This document shows positions 5,614-12,352 of a DNA stretch of 12,453 nucleotides, piece after piece. The notes beneath the pieces are model-generated. The model had not been told where the DNA came from, searched no databases, and worked only from the letters and a program-made list of their open reading frames with translations. Source of the DNA: Dyadobacter sp. NIV53 (GTDB taxonomy: Bacteria; Bacteroidota; Bacteroidia; Cytophagales; Spirosomataceae); the NCBI RefSeq assembly GCF_019711195.1, contig NZ_CP081298.1:1-12453 (forward strand). The letters are read 5' to 3'. The position numbers and the translations under genes were made by a program. Positions within the stretch are counted from its first letter, which is position 1. Each line of letters starts with the position of its first letter.

Positions 5614-6057
5614 CTATGTTTTTAGTTTACCAACATAATTATACATAGTTCCGTAAGCAATTCCGAGCCGTTTAGAAATCTTGTTCATCGAAAACCCTTG
5701 TTTTTGTAGTTCAAAAATTTCCTGTTGCTGCTGGATAGGCAATGGAGCCGGGAAATACGTTTCCCTTGTTCTCTTGCCCTGGCCATGCCGACTTTGACCC
5801 TTTGACCCTTTGGCTGATCAGCGAGCTTTCAAATTGTGCCAGAGAAGCCGTCACATGAAATATCAGCTCGCTGGTCGGCCGGCATGAGTATAAATCGATA
5901 CCCTATTTCTTGTGTTGACACAAGCGTGTGCTGTATTACGGCAATCGAATGCAAGAACATATCAATGCACCCGTTTGGATGTCGAGTTGATCGGTAGGAT
6001 CGACAAAATATGTCAATGTTCCGGCTATCAAGGTTTATAGAGGGCCAAATCGACAAA
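5614..6057 (-). pseudogene. Decayed Tn3-type serine recombinase (resolvase)
   Basis: Read on the minus strand in shifting frames, this gives pieces of a small serine recombinase of the resolvase/invertase family. They are a helix reading SIAVIQHTLVSTQEIGYRF (around 5890-5950), then ELIFHVTASLAQFESSLIS, the family's long E helix (around 5810-5865), then MARA plus a basic linker. The C-terminal DNA-binding HTH reads PIQQQQEIFELQKQGF and then MNKISKRLGIAYGTMYNYVG (5620-5740). At least two frame breaks separate these parts. The N-terminal catalytic region with the active-site Ser is not recognisable. The HTH end is the best preserved and identical in both copies. The position just inside IRL fits a Tn3 resolvase that once resolved cointegrates at a res site near the mscL start. 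Some breaks could be sequence errors, but the missing N-terminus suggests real decay. Confidence 0.75.
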
Positions 6058-6120
6058 GTTCAGTTCGCTCAGATTTTCGATAGTTTTTTGTTTCCTTTTT
6101 AACCATTACCTACCTAAATT
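6058..6120. promoter_or_regulatory. Resolvase-mscL intergenic space: likely res and mscL promoter zone
   Basis: The short gap between the divergent resolvase remnant and mscL is where a Tn3 element would hold its res site and the cargo promoter. It contains a T-rich stretch (TTTTTTGTTTCCTTTTTAA) ending 20 bp before the ATG. I see no clear subsite repeats. It lies inside the patch that differs between the copies (equivalent about 12271-12352). Confidence 0.3.
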
Positions 6121-6444
6121 ATGCTCAAAGAATTTAAGACTTTTATCGCGCAAGGGAATGTTCTCGACCTAGCCGTCGGGGTAGTGATTGGCGCTGCATT
6201 CGGCAAAATTACAACTTCTCTGGTAGAAGATATCATCAATCCTATCCTCGGGGTAATCATTGGTGGTGTAGACTTCACACAACTCAAAATGGTTCTTAAA
6301 GACGCCGTGGGAGAAACACCTGAGGTGGCCATCAAATACGGCAATTTTATTCAGGTGCTAATTCAGTTTTTGATCATTGCCTGGGTGATATTTATGATTG
6401 TCAAGGCTGCAAACCGGCTAAAACTTTCGTCAAAAAAGGATTAG
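6121..6444 (+). CDS. mscL: Large-conductance mechanosensitive channel MscL, C-terminally short
   Basis: The 107-aa protein opens with the MscL amphipathic N-terminus (MLKEFKTFIAQGNVLDLAVG). The pore-lining TM1 follows at about residues 15-45 with the glycine and alanine pattern VGVVIGAAFGKI, then a periplasmic loop containing the family GGVDF motif. TM2 is at about 73-97 (FIQVLIQFLIIAWVIFMIV). MscL is a homopentamer in the inner membrane that opens under membrane tension and releases solutes during hypo-osmotic shock. Usual length is about 130-150 aa; this one stops soon after TM2 (RLKLSSKKD), so the cytoplasmic C-terminal helix is missing. That helix is dispensable for gating in studied homologues, so function is possible. 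This is the intact copy; DUF1508 follows 60 bp downstream on the same strand. It is the first passenger of the Tn3-derived element. No clear Shine-Dalgarno precedes the ATG. Confidence 0.93.
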   Translation: MLKEFKTFIAQGNVLDLAVGVVIGAAFGKITTSLVEDIINPILGVIIGGVDFTQLKMVLKDAVGETPEVAIKYGNFIQVLIQFLIIAWVIFMIVKAANRLKLSSKKD

Positions 6445-6504
6445 GTAGTTCTGTTCTGATGAAATATATCTCTCAAAATAAACTATGATTTACCCCAATT
6501 TTCT

Positions 6505-6840
6505 ATGAGCAAATTTGTTATCATTCTCCGAAAGAACGGCGAGTTTCAATTTGATTTGAAGGCAAATAACGGTCAAACCATTTTAACCAGTGAGGGTTAC
6601 AAAGCAAAGACGGCTTGCTTGAATGGCATAGAGTCAGTGAAGACAAACTCATCGCAGGACAATCGTTACGACAAGAAGACCTCTTCGAATGGTAAATATT
6701 ATTTCAATCTCAAAGCTGCAAACGGCCAAGTAATTGGAAGCAGCGAAATGTATGAAAGCCTTTCGGGAATGAGCAATGGGATTGACTCTGTAAAGAAAAA
6801 TGCACCAACAGCGACTATAGAGGATAGTAGCGAATTATAA
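6505..6840 (+). CDS. YegP-family DUF1508 protein (copy 2)
   Basis: Identical over all 111 codons to the gene at 285-620, here downstream of the intact mscL. No homopolymer difference falls in this gene, so its sequence is well supported. The tail ATIEDSSEL is acidic and shows no membrane or export signal, so the protein is expected in the cytoplasm. Confidence 0.92.
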   Translation: MSKFVIILRKNGEFQFDLKANNGQTILTSEGYKAKTACLNGIESVKTNSSQDNRYDKKTSSNGKYYFNLKAANGQVIGSSEMYESLSGMSNGIDSVKKNAPTATIEDSSEL

Positions 6841-6913
6841 CATCTTATTTCACTTTGCTGTTAGTGCTAATAAAAATAGAGCTTCGGAAATCATCAGACT
6901 ATACACTTAGGCA

Positions 6914-7101
6914 ATGACAGTTAGAGGGGACTTCATTTACTGGAGTTCCCTCGGCTACCAGATTGACGAAAATGACTTGGAGTTTATTCTCCTGCCCATT
7001 TTGCACATATCAACCGGCTGGGGAAATACTCCTTTAATGCTGACCCGGATCTTGGAGGCAAGGGTTTGCGGCCATTGAGAAAGCCAAAACTAAACAGTTA
7101 G
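6914..7101 (+). pseudogene. tnpA: Tn3-family transposase, C-terminal remnant (copy 2)
   Basis: Identical to 694-881, including the frame break near 6985. The break is therefore shared by both copies and is likely real decay. Its stop at 7099-7101 lies 3 bp before the right inverted repeat. Confidence 0.75.
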
Positions 7102-7104
7102 TTG

Positions 7105-7142
7105 CTTAACGTGTATTTCAGCCCATTTGTAAGAAAAACCTC
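7105..7142 (-). repeat. Tn3-type terminal inverted repeat, right (IRR)
   Basis: Reverse complement begins GAGGTTTTTCTTACAAATGG and ends ACGTTAAG after 38 bp. Both the length and this inner octamer are those of the classical Tn3 repeat. The stop of the tnpA remnant is at 7099-7101. Confidence 0.88.
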
Positions 7143-7209
7143 ATATACTGCGGTTAATCTGAGAGATGAAGAAGCTAAAAGAGCTTTAAGAGAATTTTAC
7201 AGAGAGTAA
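7143..7209 (+). pseudogene. Possible 3' fragment of an interrupted ORF (copy 2)
   Basis: Same bases as 923-989, with its stop at 7207-7209, next to IRR of the central element. Confidence 0.3.
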
Positions 7210-7231
7210 TTGTATATAAACATATCAAATA

Positions 7232-7280
7232 GGGCTCGGGTTTAGTAGGTCACATGCCAAACCCGAATCCTATTTTTTTT
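7232..7280 (+). terminator. Intrinsic terminator (copy 2)
   Basis: Same hairpin as at 1012-1059, with eight T residues instead of seven. The T count decides where the convergent relaxase gene stops. Confidence 0.7.
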
Positions 7281-8103
7281 GCTGTTCCTGCCGGGGCTTG
7301 ATTTCCGGCTGTTGCACCAGCTCTTTCATTTCCCTTTTGTTCTGCTCCAAAGCCTGGCTTTGCTCTTTGGCCTGCTTAGTCTGAAGGCTCCGCTCGGCCA
7401 CAATCATATCAGCGCGTTCATGCACACTTCCATTTAACATTGCTTTCCGGTATTTAAAGGTTTCAGTTAGCTCACGGTCATACGAGAACGTCCGATCAAA
7501 GGCATTCTCACAGCGCCCTGTAAAATTCAGCCGGTCAAACTGCCCGAATTTTTGGCTGTGCCGGGCGTTGCCACCCCCACCCCGGTGGTTGGTCATCGGG
7601 CTGATCAGGCGGCCATTATCTGCCGTCTTCCGGCTTACTATCAACTGCGCATGCATATGATTCCCTTCTTTCACTTCACCACGCTTACGTAGACCTTGCT
7701 TTACTTCTGGATCTTCGTGGGTATAATACCGGTTGTATTCGATTTTGCCGTAATACTTAATATCCTTGCCAGATAGCCCTTTATTGAAATTCTCCGCATA
7801 CTCTTTCATCACTTCTCGCGCATAGGCTTTCAGCTTCTGCGGATCATTGCCAATGTGGTCGAGCTCCTTTCCGGAAGGGCTAATATTGATCAGATAGAAT
7901 TTTGCTTCGGCCTTTTTAAGCTTGGCCACATTGTTGTCAATTCCAGATTTAACCTGGTCGGGCCCGATATCATCCCGGCCCTGGTCAAACCATAATTCAT
8001 TTTTACCCAGCTTCTGATTTTCCTTTTCTAAATAATCGGTCAGTTGTCCGCAGCTGCCGGTGTTACCGCCCGTTTCACTGGCGGTAATATTTACGTGTGC
8101 CAT
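7270..8103 (-). CDS. Mobilization relaxase, Bacteroidota plasmid type (copy 2, likely correct end)
   Basis: This 277-aa version ends EQQKK, with TAG at 7270-7272 inside the terminator T run. The first 275 residues equal those of 1022-1882. The gene is noticeably richer in G and C than rep, brnT or the cargo genes, which suggests the mob module came from a different source. A segment rich in glycine and arginine (NHRGGGGNARHSQKFGQFDR, residues 172-191) follows the histidine motif and probably contacts DNA. I am sure of the mobilization role; the exact MOB class is inferred. Confidence 0.88.
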   Translation of the reverse strand: MAHVNITASETGGNTGSCGQLTDYLEKENQKLGKNELWFDQGRDDIGPDQVKSGIDNNVAKLKKAEAKFYLINISPSGKELDHIGNDPQKLKAYAREVMKEYAENFNKGLSGKDIKYYGKIEYNRYYTHEDPEVKQGLRKRGEVKEGNHMHAQLIVSRKTADNGRLISPMTNHRGGGGNARHSQKFGQFDRLNFTGRCENAFDRTFSYDRELTETFKYRKAMLNGSVHERADMIVAERSLQTKQAKEQSQALEQNKREMKELVQQPEIKPRQEQQKK

Positions 8104-8105
8104 GA

Positions 8106-8693
8106 TCAGATCTGTTTAAGTTGCCGGCGTGTTTCGTCCTGAAGATCTTTCACAAGTCTGGCCTGGGTAATAGAATTTAACCCTTCCCGGATCTGGATGT
8201 AATGTTCTATGATCTTGATATAATGATCCTGTAACCGCCCCTTCCCCCTTAGCATGGCATAGACCTCCTTCTGATTCTTCTGTACCTCTAAAAGCACCTC
8301 TCTGCTTCCATTTGAAGCTTTAATCATTTCAGTAGCCAGGCTAACAAATTTACCCCGCATTTTTCCTTCCGGAAGCATCTCAAAAAATGCTTCGAACTCA
8401 GTACCCAATCCCTGGATCTGCTCCATCTGTATCTTTTGTTCTGCAAGCATCGGCGCTAGGATATCCTTTTCCTGGACTTTGATAAAACTAATGATCCGGT
8501 TAATCCCCTGACCGAGCTCTTTCTTCAAAATCTCGTCGCTCAGATCAGCCGGGTCTTTCTTAGACTTGTAAAAATAGTCGACCATTTCAGCAAGTAGATC
8601 CTGCTTGCTACGCCCCAGCTTTTCGGCGATTTTACCAAATTTCTCGTCGGTCGTGTCCGTAAAACGGACTGACTTATTGTACTTCTTTTCCAT
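8106..8693 (-). CDS. BfmA/BtgA-family mobilization accessory protein (intact copy)
   Basis: The start is placed at the ATG 8691-8693 (MEKKYNKSVRFTDTTDEKFG), because the more upstream ATG codons lie inside a palindrome; this gives 195 aa. Residues 6-40 (KSVRFTDTTDEKFGKIAEKL, then GRSKQDLLAEMVDYFYKS) look like a ribbon-helix-helix fold: a short strand, helix, a GRSK turn, helix. The rest is helical and charged. BfmA/BtgA proteins of Bacteroides mobilizable elements bind oriT and assist the relaxase. It is the first gene of the mob operon, and its stop TGA lies 2 bp before the relaxase ATG. An 18-bp palindrome 6 bp upstream of the start suggests autoregulation. One more A near 8385 than in copy 1 keeps this frame open. 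Confidence 0.88.
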   Translation of the reverse strand: MEKKYNKSVRFTDTTDEKFGKIAEKLGRSKQDLLAEMVDYFYKSKKDPADLSDEILKKELGQGINRIISFIKVQEKDILAPMLAEQKIQMEQIQGLGTEFEAFFEMLPEGKMRGKFVSLATEMIKASNGSREVLLEVQKNQKEVYAMLRGKGRLQDHYIKIIEHYIQIREGLNSITQARLVKDLQDETRRQLKQI

Positions 8694-8699
8694 ACATGA

Positions 8700-8717
8700 A
8701 TATATCATATGATATAT
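8700..8717. promoter_or_regulatory. Perfect 18-bp palindrome before bfmA (copy 2)
   Basis: Identical to 2478-2495 and in the same position relative to the intact bfmA start. Confidence 0.5.
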
Positions 8718-8802
8718 CAAAAATGGCTTTATTAATACTTAAAACACATTTATTAAGAGAAAATATATTTTATATATACTGATTTCTGTATTTTATTTTT
8801 TT

Positions 8803-8826
8803 AATTGATTGAAAATCAATTTTTTT
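8803..8826 (+). terminator. Small AT hairpin with T run (copy 2)
   Basis: Same bases as 2581-2604. Confidence 0.35.
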
Positions 8827-8836
8827 GCCTCGCAGA

Positions 8837-8873
8837 GCAAGAAGAATTATCGCGCAGCGTAATTCCTTCTTGC
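8837..8873. other. Candidate oriT hairpin (copy 2)
   Basis: Same 37 bases as 2615-2651. Confidence 0.5.
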
Positions 8874-8922
8874 TTATAAAAATAACAACTTAAATACGAC
8901 ACACAAAACTAAATTTTCCTAC

Positions 8923-8952
8923 AAAAAATAACCAGGCTCTTAAAGAGTCTGG
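8923..8952 (-). terminator. Intrinsic terminator of the BrnT module (copy 2)
   Basis: Same bases as 2701-2730. Confidence 0.75.
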
Positions 8953-9027
8953 TAGATAGGTTGTTCGGTGTTTTCCGTTCTCAAACTTAATTGGCAATAG
9001 CATTTCCATTAGCCAATTATCGAATAG

Positions 9028-9189
9028 CTACACAGATTGTTTAACCTTTGACTTTTCAACCTCTAAGACCTCCGATAAATTTAGAAATGGTCCTTTATGT
9101 TCAGAAAAAGCCTTTGAAGCAGCATCTATCTCTTTTTCTGAAAGAGCATTTTTAATGTATGCCTTAGATGTTTTTGATGATGTTTTCAT
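9028..9189 (-). CDS. Small antitoxin-like protein overlapping brnT (copy 2)
   Basis: Identical to 2806-2967. The frame beyond its TAG stays open for a while, but that stretch contains the hairpins and reads like non-coding DNA, so I keep the stop as real. Confidence 0.65.
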   Translation of the reverse strand: MKTSSKTSKAYIKNALSEKEIDAASKAFSEHKGPFLNLSEVLEVEKSKVKQSV

Positions 9190-9466
9190 AATATCTGATC
9201 CTGTCTTTTTTGTTTGCTCTCCTGCAGCTTATTGGCCTTATGCTGCCATTTCTTACCACGAATATTACAAATTTTTCGTCTTTATCATTCCCTACACCTA
9301 CACCGCTGTATCGCTGCTCACCATGTTCGTCTATTTTATCCGGAACAATGATAAAGTTCGGATCAGAAAACACACTTTCAACTTCCTGGACTGTGTTTTC
9401 TCTTTCAGGGTGGTCATCTATTACATGTTTTGAATTTCCCATGTCCCACTCGAATTTTAAAGCCAT
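9164..9466 (-). CDS. brnT: BrnT-family toxin (copy 2)
   Basis: All 100 codons are identical to 2942-3244. About 93 bp separate it from the end of the upstream HTH gene on the same strand. That gap contains a possible promoter (TTGGACA and TATTATC about 20 bp apart, read on the minus strand), so the toxin pair may have its own promoter or be read through from the HTH gene. Confidence 0.88.
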   Translation of the reverse strand: MALKFEWDMGNSKHVIDDHPERENTVQEVESVFSDPNFIIVPDKIDEHGEQRYSGVGVGNDKDEKFVIFVVRNGSIRPISCRRANKKDRIRYYENIIKNI

Positions 9467-9559
9467 ATTTACTAGAACCTATCTGTACGCTTGTTTTCAA
9501 TGATAATACCGAGACGATTTTGGCCTTTGTCCAATATAAATTTAGCCCGATATAACTAC

Positions 9560-10003
9560 TTACCCAAAAACCCGATGCCAAAATGATTTTCGTGTTTTGG
9601 GATCTGCTTCCTTAGTCGTACTATGTGCTGCTGGCAATAATTTAAGCTCCTTATTTTCTTCCCGTAAACCTTTGTTCTCCTCTCTTAAATAATTGATTTC
9701 ATCCTTCAAAACTTGAATAAGCTCATCCTTAACAGTCAATAAAGGCGTATAGTCTAGTGTATACCCTTGTATAGGCTCTACATTTGCAGGAGTGTATACC
9801 CTATTTTCATCTACTTTATCCGGAGCCTTTTTAGGAGGGTACTTATCAAAAAGGTAATTGGTTTGGATCGTGTATAACGAGCCATTTTTCCCCTTTCTTA
9901 GTCTAATATATGGTTTGCTATCTGCTTTCTTGCAAAGTCTACGAATAGTTGTTTCGTTTAAACCAGTAGCATTTGCAGCCTCTTTCAAGGTTATATAGTT
10001 CAT
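9560..10003 (-). CDS. HTH coiled-coil DNA-binding protein (intact copy)
   Basis: The 147-aa protein opens with a MerR/excisionase-like helix-turn-helix (residues 4-25, TLKEAANATGLNETTIRRLC). A short basic wing follows (KPYIRLRKGKNGSLYTI), then a tyrosine and proline linker. At about 88-122 a heptad coiled coil with repeated LREENK units implies dimerisation. The end SFWHRVFG is short and aromatic. Proteins of this design are common on small Bacteroidota plasmids near the origin and are thought to act in copy control or maintenance; I do not recognise a named family. A perfect 20-bp palindrome lies 13 bp upstream of the start, so self-regulation is likely. It is divergent from rep, with the iteron region between them. 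Confidence 0.72.
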   Translation of the reverse strand: MNYITLKEAANATGLNETTIRRLCKKADSKPYIRLRKGKNGSLYTIQTNYLFDKYPPKKAPDKVDENRVYTPANVEPIQGYTLDYTPLLTVKDELIQVLKDEINYLREENKGLREENKELKLLPAAHSTTKEADPKTRKSFWHRVFG

Positions 10004-10016
10004 ATGCAGGTATACA

Positions 10017-10036
10017 ATTTACAGTATACTGTAAAT
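10017..10036. promoter_or_regulatory. Perfect 20-bp palindrome (copy 2)
   Basis: Identical to 3796-3815, 13 bp before the intact HTH gene. Confidence 0.65.
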
Positions 10037-10545
10037 GTACATGTATAGATATTGTATAGGGCTAAAAAATAAATAAAATATTACTTATTATTAATAAAGT
10101 TATTTAACTAACAATTTAGTTAAAATCGCAACATTCTTTTTTCCCTTTCAGTAAATTTGTTTGTTTTTCATTTTTCAAAATTCAATGCTAACGCCCTCTC
10201 AAAGATTTTTAAGCGTGCGCGCAGCGACGCAAGCCGAAGGAGTGGGTGGAAAACCAAATTTCAAGATTCTAAAAATTCAAATTTGGTCAACAAACTATAT
10301 AGTAGTAAAACAATATAGTATTATATAAGGTACTTCTCGAATAAAAGGAGTTTTGGTCAGGTATAAAAGGAGTTTTTGGTCAGGTATGGCGTTTAATAAA
10401 AGGAGTTTTAGTCAGGAATATAGTATAACATAATATCATAACTCCTTTTATTGTTTTTATATTTGTGATATAATAAAAGGAGTTTTAGTCAGGGATAAGG
10501 GAGTTTTAAGAAAAGACCTCCTTTAAATATAAGATATTGATTATC
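10037..10545 (+). other. Replication origin region (copy 2)
   Basis: Same layout as 3816-4322: palindrome at 10103-10124, GC-rich island at 10213-10230, inverted repeat 10253-10287, iterons 10341-10508. It differs by one extra T near 10140 and one extra T inside the second iteron. Confidence 0.75.
10341..10508 (+). repeat. Iterons, copy 2
   Basis: Repeats start at 10341, 10363, 10396 and 10473, the degenerate one at 10495, and the inverted half at 10440-10451. The second has five T residues instead of four, probably a read error since copy 1 matches the other iterons. Confidence 0.9.
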
Positions 10546-11553
10546 ATGGCCAAAAAGAACGATAAAAGACATACTGCACAAATGACTCTCCCTCTCATCT
10601 ATGATGAAAAGGAGGTGAAGAAATATGCAAAACAGCACTGGAATGTCACATTTGCTCGGCAAAGAAAAGTGTCGGTATATGCCAAACGAATCATGGCTAA
10701 TGTAATGGCAATGATAAAAGAAGACGATTCTGATTTACGGCCTTATTATCAAATGCATATATCTGACGTCGTGCCTTCAACTGAAATAGAATTCTATACC
10801 AAAGTGAAAAAGGCTTTCGATGAATTAACCGATTTGAAGTGGTTAATTGAAGATATAGAAACTAAGTACTTTGCATTCAGGCATTTACTTGACACAACTA
10901 AAACCCTAAAGAATGACGGATTCGAGTGCGCTTATAAAGATGGGATGATCACTATCGTGCTAAATCCTGCTTTAAAACCATATTTTATAGAACTGGCTCA
11001 TTATAGCATTTATGAATTGAAACATTACATGCATTTCAGTAGTTGGTACAGCCTTCTGGATGTTTGAATTATTGTCTGCTTTCAAGGATACGGGGATCTG
11101 GTGGGTAAGCATTGATGAATTTCGACAGCTAATGGACTGTGAAAAAAAATATCCTCTAAGTAAGGATTTGCTTAAATATACGCTCACAGAGCCCCTTTTA
11201 GAGCTTGAAAGTACCGATTTGGCTTTTACCTATGATCCAGTTTTTGACATGTATGCTCATGGGCGTGGTCGCAAGCCCGTAATTGCGCTCGAATTTCGGC
11301 TCAAAAAGCAAAGCCTAAGAACATACCACAAGAATGGTTTGAGTTCTCTGACGAGCACAAAAACGTGCTTCTCCGGCTACGTGGCTGGCAAGTCACGGAT
11401 GCGAATGTCATCAGGTACGCAAAAGCGATTGGTATGGAACGAGCTAATAAGCTACTCTACGAATGGCAATTGAAGGGAAAAGAAATCCAGGACAAGGCAA
11501 AATATTGCAATACGGTTTGGGTTCGCGTCGGTAAAGCCGCCATGGAGGGCTAA
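10546..11553 (+). pseudogene. rep: RepB/Rep_3-family initiator, copy 2 (two frame breaks)
   Basis: Same gene as 4323-5331. The first break, at 11060-11067 (ATGTTTGA overlap), is shared with copy 1. A second break is private to this copy: five instead of six A residues near 11303 turn RLKKAKPKNIPQEW into RLKKQSLRTYHKN. The original frame resumes at about 11305 and reads VLLRLRGWQVTDANVIRYAK to the end EG at 11553. The private break is best seen as a homopolymer error. Confidence 0.85.
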
Positions 11554-11794
11554 GCCAAAAGGGAAAAGAAGAAGCGCTCTACTACCTGGTGCAGCTGCTG
11601 CTCCGGAACGTAATGGGGAAAGTGAGCTATCCTTGTACAAAACCAAGAACTTCGCTTAAAAAACAAAGACCCTCTTGTTCTGTGTTCTGTCACTTAACAT
11701 AAAAAGGGTTATGAAAACAACCAGGACAAATTCTGGGTTTTGTGCAGAAATTTGCTTCTATAAGAAACATGATGTAATTTGTATTTTTCAATTA

Positions 11795-11832
11795 GAGGTT
11801 TTTCTTACAAATGGGCGAAAATATACGCCAAT
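11795..11832 (+). repeat. Tn3-type IRL, second copy
   Basis: Same 38 bases as 5573-5610. Confidence 0.85.
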
Positions 11833-11835
11833 AAA

Positions 11836-12270
11836 CTATGTTTTTAGTTTACCAACATAATTATACATAGTTCCGTAAGCAATTCCGAGCCGTTTAGAAA
11901 TCTTGTTCATCGAAAACCCTTGTTTTTGTAGTTCAAAAATTTCCTGTTGCTGCTGGATAGGCAATGGAGCCGGGAAATACGTTTCCCTTGTTCTCTTTGC
12001 CCTGGCCATGCTGACTTTGACCCTTCAGCCCCTTTGGCTGATCAGCGAGCTTTCAAATTGTTTCAGAGAAGCTGTCACATGTAATATCAACTCGCTGGTC
12101 GGCTGGCGTAATTATAAATCGATACCCTATTTCTTGTGTTGACACAAGCTTGTGCTGTATTACGGCAATCGAATGCAAAAACATATCAATGCACCCGTTT
12201 GGATGTCGGAATTGATCGGTAAGGATCGAGTAAATATATAAATATTCAAACTATCAAGGATTTATAGAAG
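11836..12270 (-). pseudogene. Decayed serine recombinase, second copy (diverged)
   Basis: The same remnant as at 5614-6057. The C-terminal HTH part (11836-11990) is identical. Upstream of about 11996 there are many substitutions, mostly G or C in copy 1 replaced by A or T here. The readable pieces become VIQHKLVSTQEIGYRFI and ELILHVTASLKQFESSLIS, so the protein-level pattern survives while the bases differ. It has the same frame break between the GYRFI helix and the E helix, which argues that this break is not a random read error. Confidence 0.7.
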
Positions 12271-12352
12271 ACTAAATCGACAAAAAAAAGTTCGGACAAC
12301 TCTGATTTTCGATTGATTTTTGTTTCCTTTTTAACCATTACCTACCTAAATT

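Larger units (their letters stand above)
5573..7142 (+). mobile_element. Defective Tn3-family element carrying mscL and DUF1508 (central copy)
   Basis: A 1570-bp segment is bounded by 38-bp inverted repeats (5573-5610 and 7105-7142). They share the first 22 bases, beginning GAGGTTTTTCTTAC, and match at about 32 of 38 positions. The inner end of the right repeat reads ACGTTAAG, like the classical Tn3 end. Order inside: resolvase remnant (minus, its stop 4 bp inside the left repeat), mscL, DUF1508 gene, and a transposase C-terminal remnant whose stop lies 3 bp before the right repeat. The genes at both ends being recombinase and transposase remnants fits a Tn3 transposon that lost most of tnpA. 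It would need a transposase in trans, like the mobile insertion cassettes known in this family. The flanking pentamers are AATTA and ATATA, so there is no exact 5-bp target duplication. The second copy of the element is split by the window ends (11795-12453 plus 1-922). Confidence 0.85.

Noticed and set aside
6114..6344. Minus-strand open frame opposite mscL
   Set aside because: Shadow of the MscL coding sequence.
11903..12142. Plus-strand 79-codon frame with cysteines
   Set aside because: Antisense to the resolvase remnant, and present only in the diverged copy.
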